Positions 6,762 through 6,952 of a stretch of DNA of 6,952 nt are shown here, one piece after another; position 1 is the first letter of the stretch, and the number at the start of each line of letters is the position of its first letter. The DNA comes from Lachnospira sp. UBA5912. Lineage in GTDB: Bacteria > Bacillota > Clostridia > Lachnospirales > Lachnospiraceae. The stretch covers positions 1 through 6,952 of the forward strand of contig DJDY01000114.1 in NCBI GenBank assembly GCA_002435585.1, given 5' to 3'. The notes under the pieces were generated by a model that was not told the DNA's origin, ran no database searches, and saw only the letters and a program-made list of their open reading frames with translations. Both the position numbers and the translations under genes were made by a program.

Positions 6762-6952
6762 ATGATAGGATTATTAAAGTTTATAACATGCGGAAGCGTG
6801 GATGATGGAAAGTCTACATTAATAGGACATATATTATATGATTCAAAGCTTTTATATGCCGATCAGGAAAAGGCTTTGGAACTTGACAGTAAAGTAGGAA
6901 GCCGTGGTGGTGCTATTGATTACTCACTTCTTCTTGACGGACTTATGGCAGA
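6762..6952 (+). CDS. cysN: Sulfate adenylyltransferase subunit 1, CysN, 5' part (runs off the window)
   Basis: GTPase subunit of ATP sulfurylase, related to elongation factor EF-Tu/EF-1A; GTP hydrolysis drives the unfavourable synthesis of APS by CysD. Only 63 complete codons are present. [20 protein letters not shown] carries the P-loop GSVDDGKST at residues 11-19, and [11 protein letters not shown] at the window edge precedes the expected switch I region. The N-terminus is short: the P-loop block starts almost at once, where E. coli CysN has about 25 extra residues before it. No in-frame upstream start exists; the ATG one base after the cysD stop is served by GAGGGG at 6746-6751. Whether the gene continues into a CysC (APS kinase) domain, as in CysNC fusions, cannot be seen. 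Confidence 0.94.
   Translation, partial: MIGLLKFITCGSVDDGKSTLIGHILYDSKLLYADQEKALELDSKVGSRGGAIDYSLLLDGLMA

Overview
The window is a single-strand, tightly packed operon-like block for sulfate uptake and reduction. All eight genes are on the + strand and both ends are cut. Base composition is low GC, with heavy use of ATA, AGA and CTT codons and strong GGAGG-type ribosome binding sites. Protein sequences are typical of anaerobic Firmicutes. A member of Clostridia, perhaps Lachnospiraceae, is my best guess, but this is an inference from composition and protein style, not a proven assignment.

Layout: (1) 1-752, 3' part of a periplasmic-type sulfate/thiosulfate-binding protein (sbp/cysP family). 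(2) 733-1632 cysT and 1783-2652 cysW, the two permease subunits, separated by an unusual 150-bp AT-rich gap with short direct repeats and a perfect inverted repeat. (3) 2652-3713 cysA, the ATPase, whose start shares one base with the cysW stop. (4) A 92-bp gap with a perfect TATAAT box and a tandem heptamer, possibly an internal promoter. (5) 3806-5530 aprA and 5514-5828 aprB, the flavoprotein and iron-sulfur subunits of an APS reductase of the type known from sulfate-reducing prokaryotes. (6) 5861-6760 cysD and 6762 to the end, cysN (5' part), the two-subunit GTP-dependent ATP sulfurylase of assimilatory pathways.

Together the genes describe a short route: sulfate is imported by Sbp-CysTWA, activated to adenylyl sulfate (APS) by CysDN, and APS is reduced directly to sulfite by AprAB. 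No APS kinase (cysC) or PAPS reductase (cysH) is seen in the window. The notable point is the mix of an assimilatory-type activation enzyme and importer with a dissimilatory-type APS reductase in one gene cluster. The APS reductase is also compact: AprB is a short ferredoxin-like protein lacking the long C-terminal tail and the first-cluster insertion of the classical enzyme, and the gene order is aprA-aprB rather than the usual aprB-aprA. A role in sulfur assimilation is the most economical reading; no sulfite reductase or membrane electron-transfer module (Qmo) is visible here.
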